From Piezodorus guildinii (lineage: Eukaryota > Arthropoda > Insecta > Hemiptera > Pentatomidae), in the NCBI GenBank assembly GCA_023052935.1, contig CM041297.1, forward strand, positions 92,535,521-92,599,520: 64,000 bases of DNA, read 5' to 3'. The notes under the pieces were generated by a model. The model searched no databases, was not told the DNA's origin, and saw nothing but the letters and a program-made list of their open reading frames with translations. The position numbers and the translations under genes are program-made. This document shows positions 34,791 to 45,695 of this stretch, one piece after another. Each line of letters opens with the position of its first letter. The first letter of the stretch is position 1.

Positions 34791-35510
34791 ACGACAATCA
34801 AGACTATTTTAGTTGAGCGACACAACGTTGCTATACTTCCTAATTTCCTACCTGAAGCCACAGCAGGTCTAATATCCCTTGAGACAGCAGATTAAGATTT
34901 TAAGCACGTAGAGGATTGGGGCCACTAACGGTGGAGTAGTACACATGGGCTTTGGGATGAATATGGCCCAGCTTACGAAATACCTTACCTCCACACAATA
35001 GACTATTCAATAAAGCTTTTATAAAAGCACTGTAGCCATTCTAAAATTTATTAAATTTAAATGGGATGTTTGATTTATTTATTCGTATTTTTTTAACCTT
35101 CTTAGTGTATAAATACATTATACCGGATTAATTATTTTCTTCTAAATTTATATATTTGAGTATCAAAATTCACTAAATGACATCTCTCGTCCAACTCTTT
35201 AATTTATCAAAATGTAATTGATGAGTCAGAAGTTTTATTTATTTATTTTCCGATGAATGGTGTTATTTAACATATGTGCATTTGGACAACAATGTGAATT
35301 TAATTTTCTTGACTATTTGGGAGATTCGATGACATAACGAAAAGTCAAATCACGTAACATTAACATCACAGTACACTTTCCCACCGATTTTTATCGGCGA
35401 CAATGACGATGGTTTAAGGCCCATATGTCAAGATAAAAAGAAAGACTTTTAAATAGCGACTGAAATTATTATACTCTCTTCTATCTAAATGATTAAAACT
35501 ATAAAAAATA
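34791..35510. other. No gene recognised
   Basis: AT-rich; the patch at 34,850-35,000 is GC-richer but unassigned. Confidence 0.4.
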
Positions 35511-35514
35511 GACA

Positions 35515-35960
35515 GAAACTGAATACATACATATACCTATTCAAGCCCTTATGGACTTAAGCTTCATAGATATATGGCTCAGTAGAAAAGACTCACATAC
35601 AAAAACATTAATTATTTCAATAAAAAGATTTAAGGCTTGATACGTAAAAACTAGAATCTTACGTACGAACTTGCAACAAGCAACAGTTGACGAACACATA
35701 CGAACTCTTTATTCTCGTTTTCACAGCAAACTGCATGGACCCCAAAATGGAATTTTAAACGACATGTCAATATCTGACATGCCAGTCAAAAGAACGCTAA
35801 AGAGAACATGGATCAAAGACCTCTGCTAAATTAAAGTCTAGGAAGAGGTGTGGCTGGGCACTTTCCTTCCCCATGCCTACAATTACCGATGCTTACTTTT
35901 TATACAGCACATTTGATTATTTTTCGATACCTTCTGACAAGTGCGAATGAAAAAAGGAAA
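35515..35960 (+). mobile_element. Jockey family B fragment: ORF2 C-terminus and 3' UTR
   Basis: Patches read LFKPLWT, IYGSVEKTHI, VDEHIRTLYSRFHSKLHG and the end MPVKRTLKRTWIKDLC-stop (35,829). The UTR GGCTGGGCACTTTCCTTCCCC...TACAGCACATTTGAT...TTCTGACAAGTGCGAATG matches 24.14-24.25 kb. Two stops lie in the upstream part. Confidence 0.78.
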
Positions 35961-36136
35961 AAAGAATCAAGCGTTGGTCGATAGTTAATTGTTTCAGTGT
36001 AATGCGTTCTGTTATTTACTTACAAAGACTTTTTCTAAATTCTCTTAAAATGTTAGATTAAAAAAAAGTTATAGTAATGACGTGTTTTTTGCCAGATCAT
36101 TAATAGAGCTTTTTCTTCAATGAATATATAAATAGA

Positions 36137-36139
<3 letters not shown>

Positions 36140-36205
<66 letters not shown>

Positions 36206-36214
36206 TATATATAT
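36140..36214. repeat. (TA)n microsatellite
   Basis: TA array of about 75 bp with one break. Confidence 0.96.
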
Positions 36215-36639
36215 GATTTTATAAATGTACAAGGTGAGGAAATATGAGAGATGGAGTTTTTTTCACTAGTTATATATTATAATATAATATGTTAGTTATA
36301 TATGTTTTAATGACTATATGTCTAAGATTTCAAATCAAATAAATACTTAAATATTAAAACGACTAATTTTGTAATAGAATCTGAGTAACTAGTAGTAGTC
36401 AATACGCAGTTTCTGTAGGCTTATATTTCATGATTATAAATTGATCATAGACTTAATATATCGTTATTTAAAAAAGAGGTTAAAGTTTTTATTTTTGTGT
36501 GCTTCGAATCTGATGCATTATTTTTATCTAATCCATTTATCTGTAGAATCAAAGTCTAAGGATTACCTAGTATCCTTACAGGATTACACTCATTATAATG
36601 TACTTTGCCTAAATAAATAATTCGTTGCTGGTATTCTTG

Positions 36640-36860
36640 CCTACTTAATATTTTCAAATCATTTTCTTCTGACCACTAAGTAAACACGAGGTCCCAACCT
36701 ATAAACAAGGAACCTCAACAAGAATATTTCCGTCAACATAATGGACCTACCAAAACATTAATATAAAACATGGCCACTACCAACATGTTTCACAACACTC
36801 GACGAAGGCTAAAAAGAAGTTGGATGTGGGCCCTCCTGACATAAATGCTTAACATAAATT
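36640..36860 (+). mobile_element. Jockey family B ORF2 end fragment
   Basis: The last codons read MATTNMFHNTRRRLKRSWMW and end ALLT-stop at about 36,831. They align with the ends at 26.9 and 25.3 kb, where ATGGCCACTA also marks the start of the block. No RT part remains. Confidence 0.68.
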
Positions 36861-36899
36861 ACGCAAGGAAGAAGTGTTATTTTTATATTTATATGTCGT

Positions 36900-37005
36900 G
36901 AAGTTATTTTTATTTTTTATTTATTAATTAGAATTTACAAGTAAATTTGAGGCATGTAACAGATGTAGAGAAGCTTCCCAATTGAAGCACTCTAAGAATT
37001 AAAAA
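36900..37005 (-). mobile_element. Jockey family C 3' UTR fragment
   Basis: On the minus strand the sequence CTTAGAGTGCTTCAATTGGGAAGCTTCT matches the UTR at 34,443-34,470. It is about 100 bp, ending in a T-rich (A-tail) edge near 36,910. Confidence 0.7.
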
Positions 37006-37009
37006 AAAG

Positions 37010-38060
37010 AGTCAAATATTCACATTGTAGAAAAAAAATATAGTAATTTTTATTATTATTTATATTACTTCAATAGTTCATATTAAACATAGCTAAGATT
37101 TTACTATCCAAATTCAAACTGTCAGATGTCCTAACGGAAACGCTGACACTAACATCAAGTTGACACGGATAAGTGACAAGGAAATAAGCTCAGAAGCTAA
37201 TTTTATGGGATTAATCCCAGCTATGGGAAGCTAGGGCGCAGATCCCTCTATATCCTGATTAACTAACTACAAACTCATCTTGCTTGAACAGTTAATATGA
37301 ACTTAACTCTAGGCTGAATTACATTTCTACAGTTGTCGAATGAAGTGATTGCTGTTTTGTCTTAAGTTAGTATGCTTAATTGAGTTCACTACTCAAAATA
37401 AAAAATAATATAAAATAAAATAATAAAATAAAGAAGAAGAAGGTACTGAAATACTATTGTACAAGAGGTCTCCCAACCTTTACCCATTTTAACGAATCGA
37501 ACCCAAAAAAGAACGTATGTATCACAGAATATTAACTGAATCTTTAATCCTCGGTAGAAAAGTTTTGTAACTTGTTGGATAACATGTTCCCTTTTTCCTT
37601 AATTGTAATAACTAAAAATGTCCTTAATTAGACTGATTGTAATATTACTGAATAAAGAATTGTTTATGGATTTTTAAAAAAAATGTAAATAGCAAATAAA
37701 GATGCCTTCATTTTCAGTGTGTTATTAAAATTACAAGGTTGATAATTTATATTGAAATAGGATCGGGTAAACATTTTGAAATAAAGATAATAATGTAAAT
37801 AATCTGTCAGATATAAGTTGTATGATTGTATTAATAGTTATTGTGTCTATGTTCTGACAGAATACTACATCCTAAATTGAATGTTTGATCTAAACATAAA
37901 CTATGAACGATGGAAGTTTGAACAATGAAACCTTACAATTATACCTATACCATATCAGCTATGAATCGGGTTAAATATATAATTATTTCATAGATATGAA
38001 TTATACTTTAAACATTTTTTAATCATTTAAGTTAGATACAACGTAAATCAATTAATTTTT
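37010..38060. other. AT-rich sequence, nothing recognised
   Basis: No coding or repeat signal supported. Confidence 0.4.
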
Positions 38061-38064
38061 AAAC

Positions 38065-38345
38065 AAAAAGGTCTAACATTTTATTTTAAAATTTAAAAAC
38101 ATCTAGTGTGTTATTGTAACAAAACATATCATTGGAAGTTTTTTTTTTTTTTTTATTTAAATGTATCGTACTTAATTTTCTTAAAATGTACCAGTATGAA
38201 TTTTGAAAAAAAAAAAATCCGAATAGTATGGTTTAAAAATATATATTACTTTTTTTTTTTTAGATTCATAAGTAAGCGAGATAGCAGAGACCACTTGAGC
38301 CTCAAAAATGCGGTTTCTCTTCACTCAAGGTCCCCCATCTATCTT
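38065..38345 (+). repeat. 456-bp-offset duplication, copy 1
   Basis: Same order as copy 2: AAAAGGTCTAAC, TAGTGTGTTATTGTAAC, TTTATTTAAATGTAT-GTACTT, ACCAGTATGAATTT, a (T)n tract, then about 75 nearly identical bases starting GATTCATAAGTAAGCGAGAT (38,263). The minus-free 84-codon frame at 38,106 merely reads through poly-T. Confidence 0.88.
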
Positions 38346-38529
38346 TTATTCAGCTTTTAGCGGTCGCTTGTGTGTCCTTGTAATTTACTGCGGGGTTGTT
38401 TGTAATGGCATCTTACAGTGTTGCTATGTGAAGTTTAATGCTATAATATTTCTTAGATTCAATTTTTTTTTCTTAGATTCACTCATGCTGAAATTTTTTT
38501 TCTAATATTATTTATCATTCCGCTATAAG

Positions 38530-38800
38530 CTGCAAAAGGTCTAACTTTTTTTTTTTCAAATTTAAAAACTTATAGTGTGTTATTGTAACATAAAGTAGCA
38601 TTGGTACTTTTTGTTTTATAAAACATTTATTTTTATTTAAATGTATTGTACTTATTTTTTTTTTTCAAATATACCAGTATGAATTTCTTAAAATTCTATT
38701 CTACTTTTTTTTTTTTGAGATTCATAAGTAAGCGAGATAGCAGAGACCACTTGAACCTCCAAAATGCGGTTTCTCTTCACTCAAAGTCCCTCCTGATCAT
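38530..38800 (+). repeat. 456-bp-offset duplication, copy 2
   Basis: Partner of 38,065-38,345. The 3' block (38,719-38,794) is much better conserved than the rest, with only a few differences from copy 1. Confidence 0.88.
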
Positions 38801-39780
38801 TATATAAATCATTTTTTTCTGTAGTTTTTTTAAACAAAAAATTTCCCAAAATTTGTATATATATGTATATATATATATTGGATAAAGATTAGGGAAAAGA
38901 GGTGAAATAAAAACTGTATATCTAGTCCATTATTTTTCACTTTAAAAATAGTTTCGATTTCAGCATTGTGCAAAAACACATTAATTTGAGTATTTTTTTT
39001 AATATAATGAGTATCTGCATTATTTTTATTATTACTTACTGGATCTATTGGTATTGAAAATAATCACGCGATATTTGATTTATTGTACATATAAAAGTAT
39101 AATATTTACAATAGTTCTGATGTATTGATAATCTATGAAAGAAATCTTCGACAGAACTTGGATTATTGGAAAAAAGGCTTTTACACAATTATATTCGACT
39201 GTTGATGTATATATGATTTTTTTTTTTTACTATGCCATTTACCTTTAATTGGAATTTTCGTTAAATTATATTCCTAGAATAAACATCATGACGGTTCAAA
39301 TCATACTTGCTAAACATGGTAGATTTTTTTATTCTTCTTAAACTAAATAAATTAGAAAAAAGAATGAAAGCATTTTTTTCAATATTTTTTATTTTTTTTT
39401 CCTTGAAATGTTATATGCACCATCTTATCGGTTTGACCCAAAATATTTATTCCAATTATAGCAATGAATGTTGGTATCAATCATGTCTTTAATTTTTAAG
39501 ATAGTCTTATTGTTTATTTTTATAAGAACAATAACTAACAAGCAGCTATAATTGAATTAAAAGAGCAGGTGTTAAGAAACAGAATATAATGAGAACATCA
39601 GCAAGAGCATGCCCGATAATTTGTGTTTAGACTTACCGAATGCGAAAAAAAAAAAGAGATTCTAGAAATTGCTCTTTCCACTCTAGTAGTTAGGGAGTAG
39701 TAGGTATAATATTACCAGTTATTATTGTCTCCAACATGCCTAATTCGTTAGCGAAAAAACATACTTTAGGGATCGCGGTG
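38801..39780. other. AT-rich sequence, nothing recognised
   Basis: No motif found; the frame at 39,307-39,492 is a poly-T artefact. Confidence 0.4.
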
Positions 39781-39784
39781 GCCT

Positions 39785-40125
39785 TAACGATTAGTCTTAG
39801 GGAAAAAAAAATGGGAAAAAGATCTATCTTCAACGCCCTAAGTTCAGCCATTTAAGACTTTTAGAAATTCTGGATGGTGAAGATCTTACAATTTTCCTGA
39901 GGATGAATCCAGAAGTGTTTCATCAATTGTTTTAATTAATGCAGCCGCTAATTAAAAGAATAATACTAATATGAGAGGGAAGCTGTTAGTGTGGAGAAGA
40001 TCTTAATTATTATGTCGAGATATCTAGCAACAGGGAGGAGTTATGCAGATTTAAAATTTAGTGCTGGAGTATCTTCATCTCTAATTTCTTCAATTAGTAG
40101 AGAAACGTGTGATGTACATATATAT
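39785..40125 (+). pseudogene. PIF/Harbinger transposase relic
   Basis: Frame patches read LDGEDLTIFLRMNPEVFHQLF, then after a stop QPLIK, NMREG/EKILIIMSRYLATGRSYADLKFSAGVSSSLISSIS and RETCD. The order FRMxPExFxxLLxxVxPLIxKxxTNMR...xxLxxTLRxLATGxSxxxLxxxFxxxxSTISxxIxExC is the N-terminal part of PIF/Harbinger transposases. Stops and small indels disable it, and I do not see the DDE half or terminal repeats. Confidence 0.8.
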
Positions 40126-40965
40126 AATGTTTGTGTGTTCTATTTCAATGATGTAATCTAGTTTTGTGTTTTATAAAATAAAAATTATTTGATGCAATTA
40201 TTTTTTATGTTTTAAGATATATTTATAATCATTAACAAAGAAGACTTGCTTATCTTCCAGGGTATTTTAACTATATAAACAGTTACTTTTTAAAGAATTG
40301 AATTTGTTATTTTTGAAAAAAAATAGGTATAGAGTTTAAGGAACAAGACACAGCGATAAACAAAAACAACATTGATATTCGGCCTATACATACACCAAAA
40401 ACTCAGTTATTTTTTTTTAATGTTAAATGTTTTAGAATTAGTACAATTATTTTTTTTTAATATTATCTCCCTCACTGGTTATTTTTAAAGATACTATTTT
40501 TTAATTATCTTGATGTTTCTATTCGCACCTGTTGTCAACTTCATGGACAACCAGTAAATGGGATAGGTTAACAGATATATTAAAAATGACAACTGTTTAA
40601 GGATCAGAATTTTTTATTTGAATCCTTTCAAAGATAATTATAAGAAAAGAAAATAGTAAAGAAGTATATATACATAAATGTTTTAGGTTTATTATTTTCA
40701 ATAATGAATCTCAGTAATCGGCTAAAAAAAAAATTTACCTTTCCTTCCGTCAACATAATTTGAGGTCTTATGTTTCAAGGTGAGTAGAAACTGGACATCA
40801 ATTATTTAAAATATCGTCTGTCTACGGTACGAATTCATCAATACCAAAATAACAGCAGTGATTATAATTTATAATTATAATTATTGGGGAATAATAAACC
40901 ATTGTGTGAAAATTTCCAGCGTTTTCAAATTCAATTTAATAATCAAAATATGATGAATAAACACA
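40126..40965. other. AT-rich sequence, nothing recognised
   Basis: No gene or repeat supported. Confidence 0.4.
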
Positions 40966-40969
40966 ATAA

Positions 40970-41260
40970 GTACCCACACACTCTGCAATGTTGGCACAGA
41001 GAGCTGTGCATGGAAGCGGGAAGCTAAGAAGGAGGAGCCTAGGGCTCTTATGTGCACGCACGGGCTAGATTTATGCCAACTGTTCTTGTTACTGCCTCCT
41101 GTAATTTCCTACCTCGCGGAGTGGTCGGGGAGCTGTCACTGCGGATAACTGATAGGCTTAAGAATCATCAGTCATTCAAGGGCGACCCCCCACAACTTCG
41201 CCAAGTTCAGGGCGGATGAAGTCGTGCGTCAACGGTCCTACGTCCTGGCCAGATAATTGA
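40970..41260. other. GC-richer segment of unknown nature
   Basis: The sequence is distinctly GC-richer than its flanks (blocks such as GGGCGACCCCCCACAACTTCGCC). CTCGCGGAGTGGTCGGGG slightly recalls a tRNA D-arm, but no B-box or acceptor stem closes it. No long frame. Unassigned. Confidence 0.3.
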
Positions 41261-41334
41261 GGGGTCCAAGGAACAATTATCTGATATTTTTGTAGTTATT
41301 TTTTAGTTAAATACGTATAGTTATTCGTGCGCTT

Positions 41335-42335
41335 TTTAGGCCAAGGAGGTGGTAATGCAAAGATCACGCTCAGCCGTAAAGGTTTAAAGAAAAAATAATA
41401 ATATTGTAATACGAAGATCCAAACAAAAACCTGTACTACTACAGCCCATGAATGATTTTGGATTCAGTGGACGTAGAAATACGTATAAGGAATCTAATGG
41501 TTTCTAGGCCAAAAACTGAGAAAGGAGGTGATTAGGCCAATACCACGCTTAGCTCAGGTTTTTCCAAATTTCGGTTACGCTCTTAACGGGCTAGGTGAAC
41601 CCATGGAGAGTCCTAGCCCGGAGTTATTTCACGGCTTTTATAACAGAAAAAATATTATTCTGCGACAGCCTGGTTTGATCCCGAAACCTAAAGGACTGTA
41701 GAACATTAGTCTCTTTCTGAACTTCTTACTTGATGTTAAGAGAACTATGATATAATTAGAAATAAATACTAAAATATAAGTAAAGCTAATTTTAGTTTTA
41801 AAGATCTTTGCGGTATTTATAGCTTCACTATTACCTGAGAATCTCCATTTTATCTATATTTGTTTTTTTTAATATATATTTATCATAATTTATATTCATT
41901 ATATCTAATAATATTATTTATTAAAAAAAAAATCCTACCAAATGGCTAATTGCCCAATGACAGACATAGTATTCATCTCATAATATCGTCAACATACACA
42001 TACACATAAACAAAATCCAAAATATAATTAAATACAGTAACTGAGTAAAAATAAATAACACAATTACTTCATACTTTAAAAAAAAAATCAACAAAAAAAT
42101 AAAAGAAGAAAACATACAAAAAATATATAAAATATAAAGAAAATAGTATGCTGAATAAGGTCGAATATTATGAATATTATGCTCGAAAAGCAAAAATAAA
42201 ATAAAAAACCTGAACCACTACAATCCATGCAGGATCTTAAATTCACTACATATAGAGATACCCTCCATTTCTTGGCCAACTGATCTGTAAGGAGGTAAAT
42301 TATTCAAGATCATGCCAAGCCAACAACCTTTTCTC
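41335..42335 (+). repeat. Dispersed repeat Y, three partial units
   Basis: Related blocks lie at 41,335-41,390, 41,425-41,640 and 42,205-42,335. The second and third share AAAACCTG-AC-ACTACA--CCATG, GATT/CTT-GGATTC/AAATTCA, a TTTCTAGGCCAA/TTTCTTGGCCAA block and GGAGGT-ATTA. The first and second share GGCCAA, GGAGGTG and ATC/TACCACGCT. About 65-70% alike by eye. Class unknown. Confidence 0.5.
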
Positions 42336-43569
42336 TAATTTTTTAGTTACTACTGTTCTACTAATCTAGACAAATAAAATACATAATTATCATGGTTCAA
42401 GCTCGTGAATCGTAAATCAGTAATCCAGTGCACTCCCACCGATTCACAGTAAGCTATACCAATACTAAGCCCATTCATAATAATATTTCAATCATATTCT
42501 ATCAGATTAATATTTCAATTAGTATATAAATACAAATTGAAACTAAATAGAAAAAAGGTTTTGAAATATTTTTTTGTAAGGGTACTAGAGATAACATGTT
42601 TAAATGTAAATGAAATCCTGAATAATCTTTAAAAAAACAAAACAATAATACAGATTTACCATTTTTTACCTTTTATGTAAGGCTAGAATTGGGTTTAATA
42701 GAGATTTATAATTAAAATCCTCAGTATTAAATCCGAATCTCGCCTGGTTAGTGTAGTAAACATCTTGCGAATATCTTATTTTTTACCGTTTTAAAATTAA
42801 AATTTCATCTTTTCTCTACTCCCATTAAAAAAAATTAGAAGAAGGTTTTATTCAAAGTTCTTTCTTCTGCCAAGAATCGGCAAGCTTTGATATAAAATGA
42901 ACTCTTAAAACACGTGGCCCAACATATTTTATTTGAGAAAACAGGTAATTGTCTACAAACATCAAAGTTAAATAGCTATTTCTCTCAAAGGCCTTTGATT
43001 ACTAAAAGTTCTCGGCCTTGGGACTTTTCTCTATTTTATTATGCTTCTCCTTTAAAAAATAATAATAAGGGGTTGTAAATATCAATATAAAAAAAAAATG
43101 TCCTTTAGTACCTTTTAGAAATCAACGTCTCAATTGGCGATCACACAGGCGATTTTCTTTCTTTTTTTTTTTTTTTTTTTTTTAAGTAAAGGCTCCAACC
43201 TGGCCCCCTTTATAAGATTGCACTACACAGCAAGAAAATAGGTTAGAGAAAATTCGTGAAATTTGGTGATAGTTAATTTATTTATTTATTTGTGTGACAA
43301 ATAACCTTAAAATTTGGTAACAAATACTATTTGGTCAGTGTACAATTGAAATGAGATATATGAACAAAAACAGAGCTATTGACAGCATTTACCTAAACTA
43401 AATTTTACAATTTGTATTTTTTAAAGAACGTTTCCATATTCTTGATATTCACTATGTCCAAGTTTTGTTTTGTTTTTAAATGAAGTTTCTTCCTTAGGTT
43501 TAAATTCGCGTTCTCTCTCATTTTTTTTTTGTACCTAAAAATTTAGTGCTCGGGTCTTTTGGCTGTCAC
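42336..43569. other. No gene recognised
   Basis: AT-rich, with a (T)n tract near 43,160-43,182. Nothing assignable. Confidence 0.4.
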
Positions 43570-44155
43570 ACGTTACATTATAATAAATATTCAACCACCA
43601 TACGTTTATATAACTTCATCCTTTGTTTTTTAAACTTTTATTATTAATGATTTTTCATTTCTTAAAAATGGAGTTCCAACATTAGAAAAACATGTAATGT
43701 GTGAATTACACTTGTTTTAATATAACATTATAATTTTTTAATTATCTTTTTTTAATATAATATTTTATGGTATTATAGGTTTTTCAAAAGTAATATAATT
43801 TATTTGAATCAATAATTTATATCAGAAGTAATCTGATATTTCACATCAAATATCTATTCAAAAAGAAAATTTATTATTTATTGTTCATATTTCTATATGG
43901 ATCAAATATTATGAATCAGTTTCTATGTTAAGTTTTGTTCAACATATCAGAAGTTATTTATTTATTTTACTCTATTAGTTTTTTTACTCTTTGTTTTATT
44001 GTATCCTACTTTTCGTCTTAAAGCTTTGTAAATAAGAATTAATTATAATATTTTGTCTTGTAGGCAGACACATTGTATGTATTAATTATACATATCATAT
44101 TGTTTTTAAGGGACCTAGTCCCAGAATAAAAACTGTTTTTCTATTCTATTCTATT
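43570..44155 (+). mobile_element. Left outer arm: 3' end of a pentamer-tailed element
   Basis: The end reads GGGACCTAGTCCC (stem-loop), AGAATAAAA and TTCTATTCTATTCTATTCC. The design is the same as the CR1/L2-like LINE ending at 11,273 (stem-loop, AATAAAA, TCTAA units). No coding part is seen, so this is a non-coding 3' portion or a non-autonomous relative. Confidence 0.6.
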
Positions 44156-44206
44156 CCAATATTAAATATTTAAATAAGCACTCATTAACTCCCTTTTCTT
44201 AAAAAA

Positions 44207-44790
44207 CCGGTGTGTGAGTTTCATGAAACACGCTTGACGTGACAACTTGACGCTTACTACTTAATACTTAACGCAACTATCAAATTTTATGTACTTGTAT
44301 CAAATAATAAACCAATTCACACATTTAATACAGACATTTATTTTTGCTTCATTATACATATTACTTATACACGTATACTTAATGCTAAGACTTTATTTCT
44401 AATGTTCTATTCATAATCGGACGATGATACGAGAAATATAATCACTTTGACGAAGACTGTTAGGTTTAGCGCCGCTTTCACTTTTACTAGCCATGTTGAC
44501 AGGTTCAATAGCAATGGTATACTGATGAAATATCATCGCGCATTCGGTTTTATACTATTACTTATTAATTAAGTCAAATACAAATTGACGATAACCTAAG
44601 ACACCCCTCCCCCACCACTACCATCTTCGTAACGCTACACTATTGCCTACATGACTCCTGACTCTCATGATGTCATTCCCCCACTACTACAATACTACTT
44701 ACCCCCACCAACTACCCACTTCCGTAACGCTACACTTTTCCTAACATGCCACCCAGCAAAATGAATTATAAGGCGTTGTCACGTCAAAAA
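44207..44790. mobile_element. About 580-bp insert with partial inverted ends
   Basis: The insert interrupts the left arm within TTAAAAAA|ATTATTTTT; the right arm preserves the uninterrupted order. It starts CCGGTGTGTGAG...TTGACGTGACAAC (the last 13 bases at 44,234-44,246) and ends GTTGTCACGTCAA (44,774-44,786), an exact inverted match. The outer 27 bases of the left end have no partner on the right. No frame over 60 codons. Probably a non-autonomous DNA transposon; the superfamily is not determined. Confidence 0.65.
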
Positions 44791-45695
44791 ATTATTTTTC
44801 TTCAATATCTATCACATTGTTTTTCTACTTTTCGGTGTTCTGTCCCCATTATCAAGATATCTTATGATTTTCTACAAGTTAATTCATTTTTCTCTTACGA
44901 TGTGATAAATATGGTCGTGTGGTAGGTGCTAATTTCCATATTTAAATTTAGTTTATTTTCTTACATTATTTTTTTAGAAAGCTTCATTCAATATTTCATA
45001 TTTAAATAAGCACTCATTAGCTTTCTTTACTTAAAATTAACGTAGAAAAACAATGGATAGTTATTGAAGAAAAATAAATTCTTAAGAAAAGTAAGTTAAT
45101 AAGTGCTTATTTAAATATGAAATATTGAATGAAGCTTCCTAAAAAAATTATAAATGAAAAGAAACTAACTTTAAATATGGGAATTAGCACCAACCACATG
45201 ACCAACAATTCATTATATCTTAAGAGAAAAATGGATGAACTTTTACAAAAGCATAAAATATCTTAATAATGGGGACAGAACTCCGAAAAGTAGAAAAACA
45301 ATGTGATAGATATTGAAGAAAAATAATTTTTTTAAGAAAAGGGAGTTAATGAGTGCTTATTAAAATATCAAATATTATAATAGAATAGAATTTTTTTTTT
45401 TTTTTTTTTTAGAAACAATTCTTTATTGAGCAATATTACAATCTGTCCAATTTAGGACATTTTTAATAGTGATGAAGTACAACATTCATACTACATTCAC
45501 ACGATATATACAAAACAATAAATTTATATAATAATAATACAATATACATATATACAAAACAAAATCAATAAAATATATACAAAAGTCACTCATACCTATA
45601 TACAATTCACAAGCATACAGCACGTGAGTGGAGAATCTAGCCAATGCTAGAACTCCAATATACATTTTACAAGAGGTCTCGAGGCCACTGCCGTT

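Noticed and set aside
38255..38285. Poly-pyrimidine-AG followed by ATTCATAA-GTAAGC as an 8-nt microexon
   Set aside because: The pattern comes from the duplicated poly-T block. No neighbouring exons or frame support splicing.
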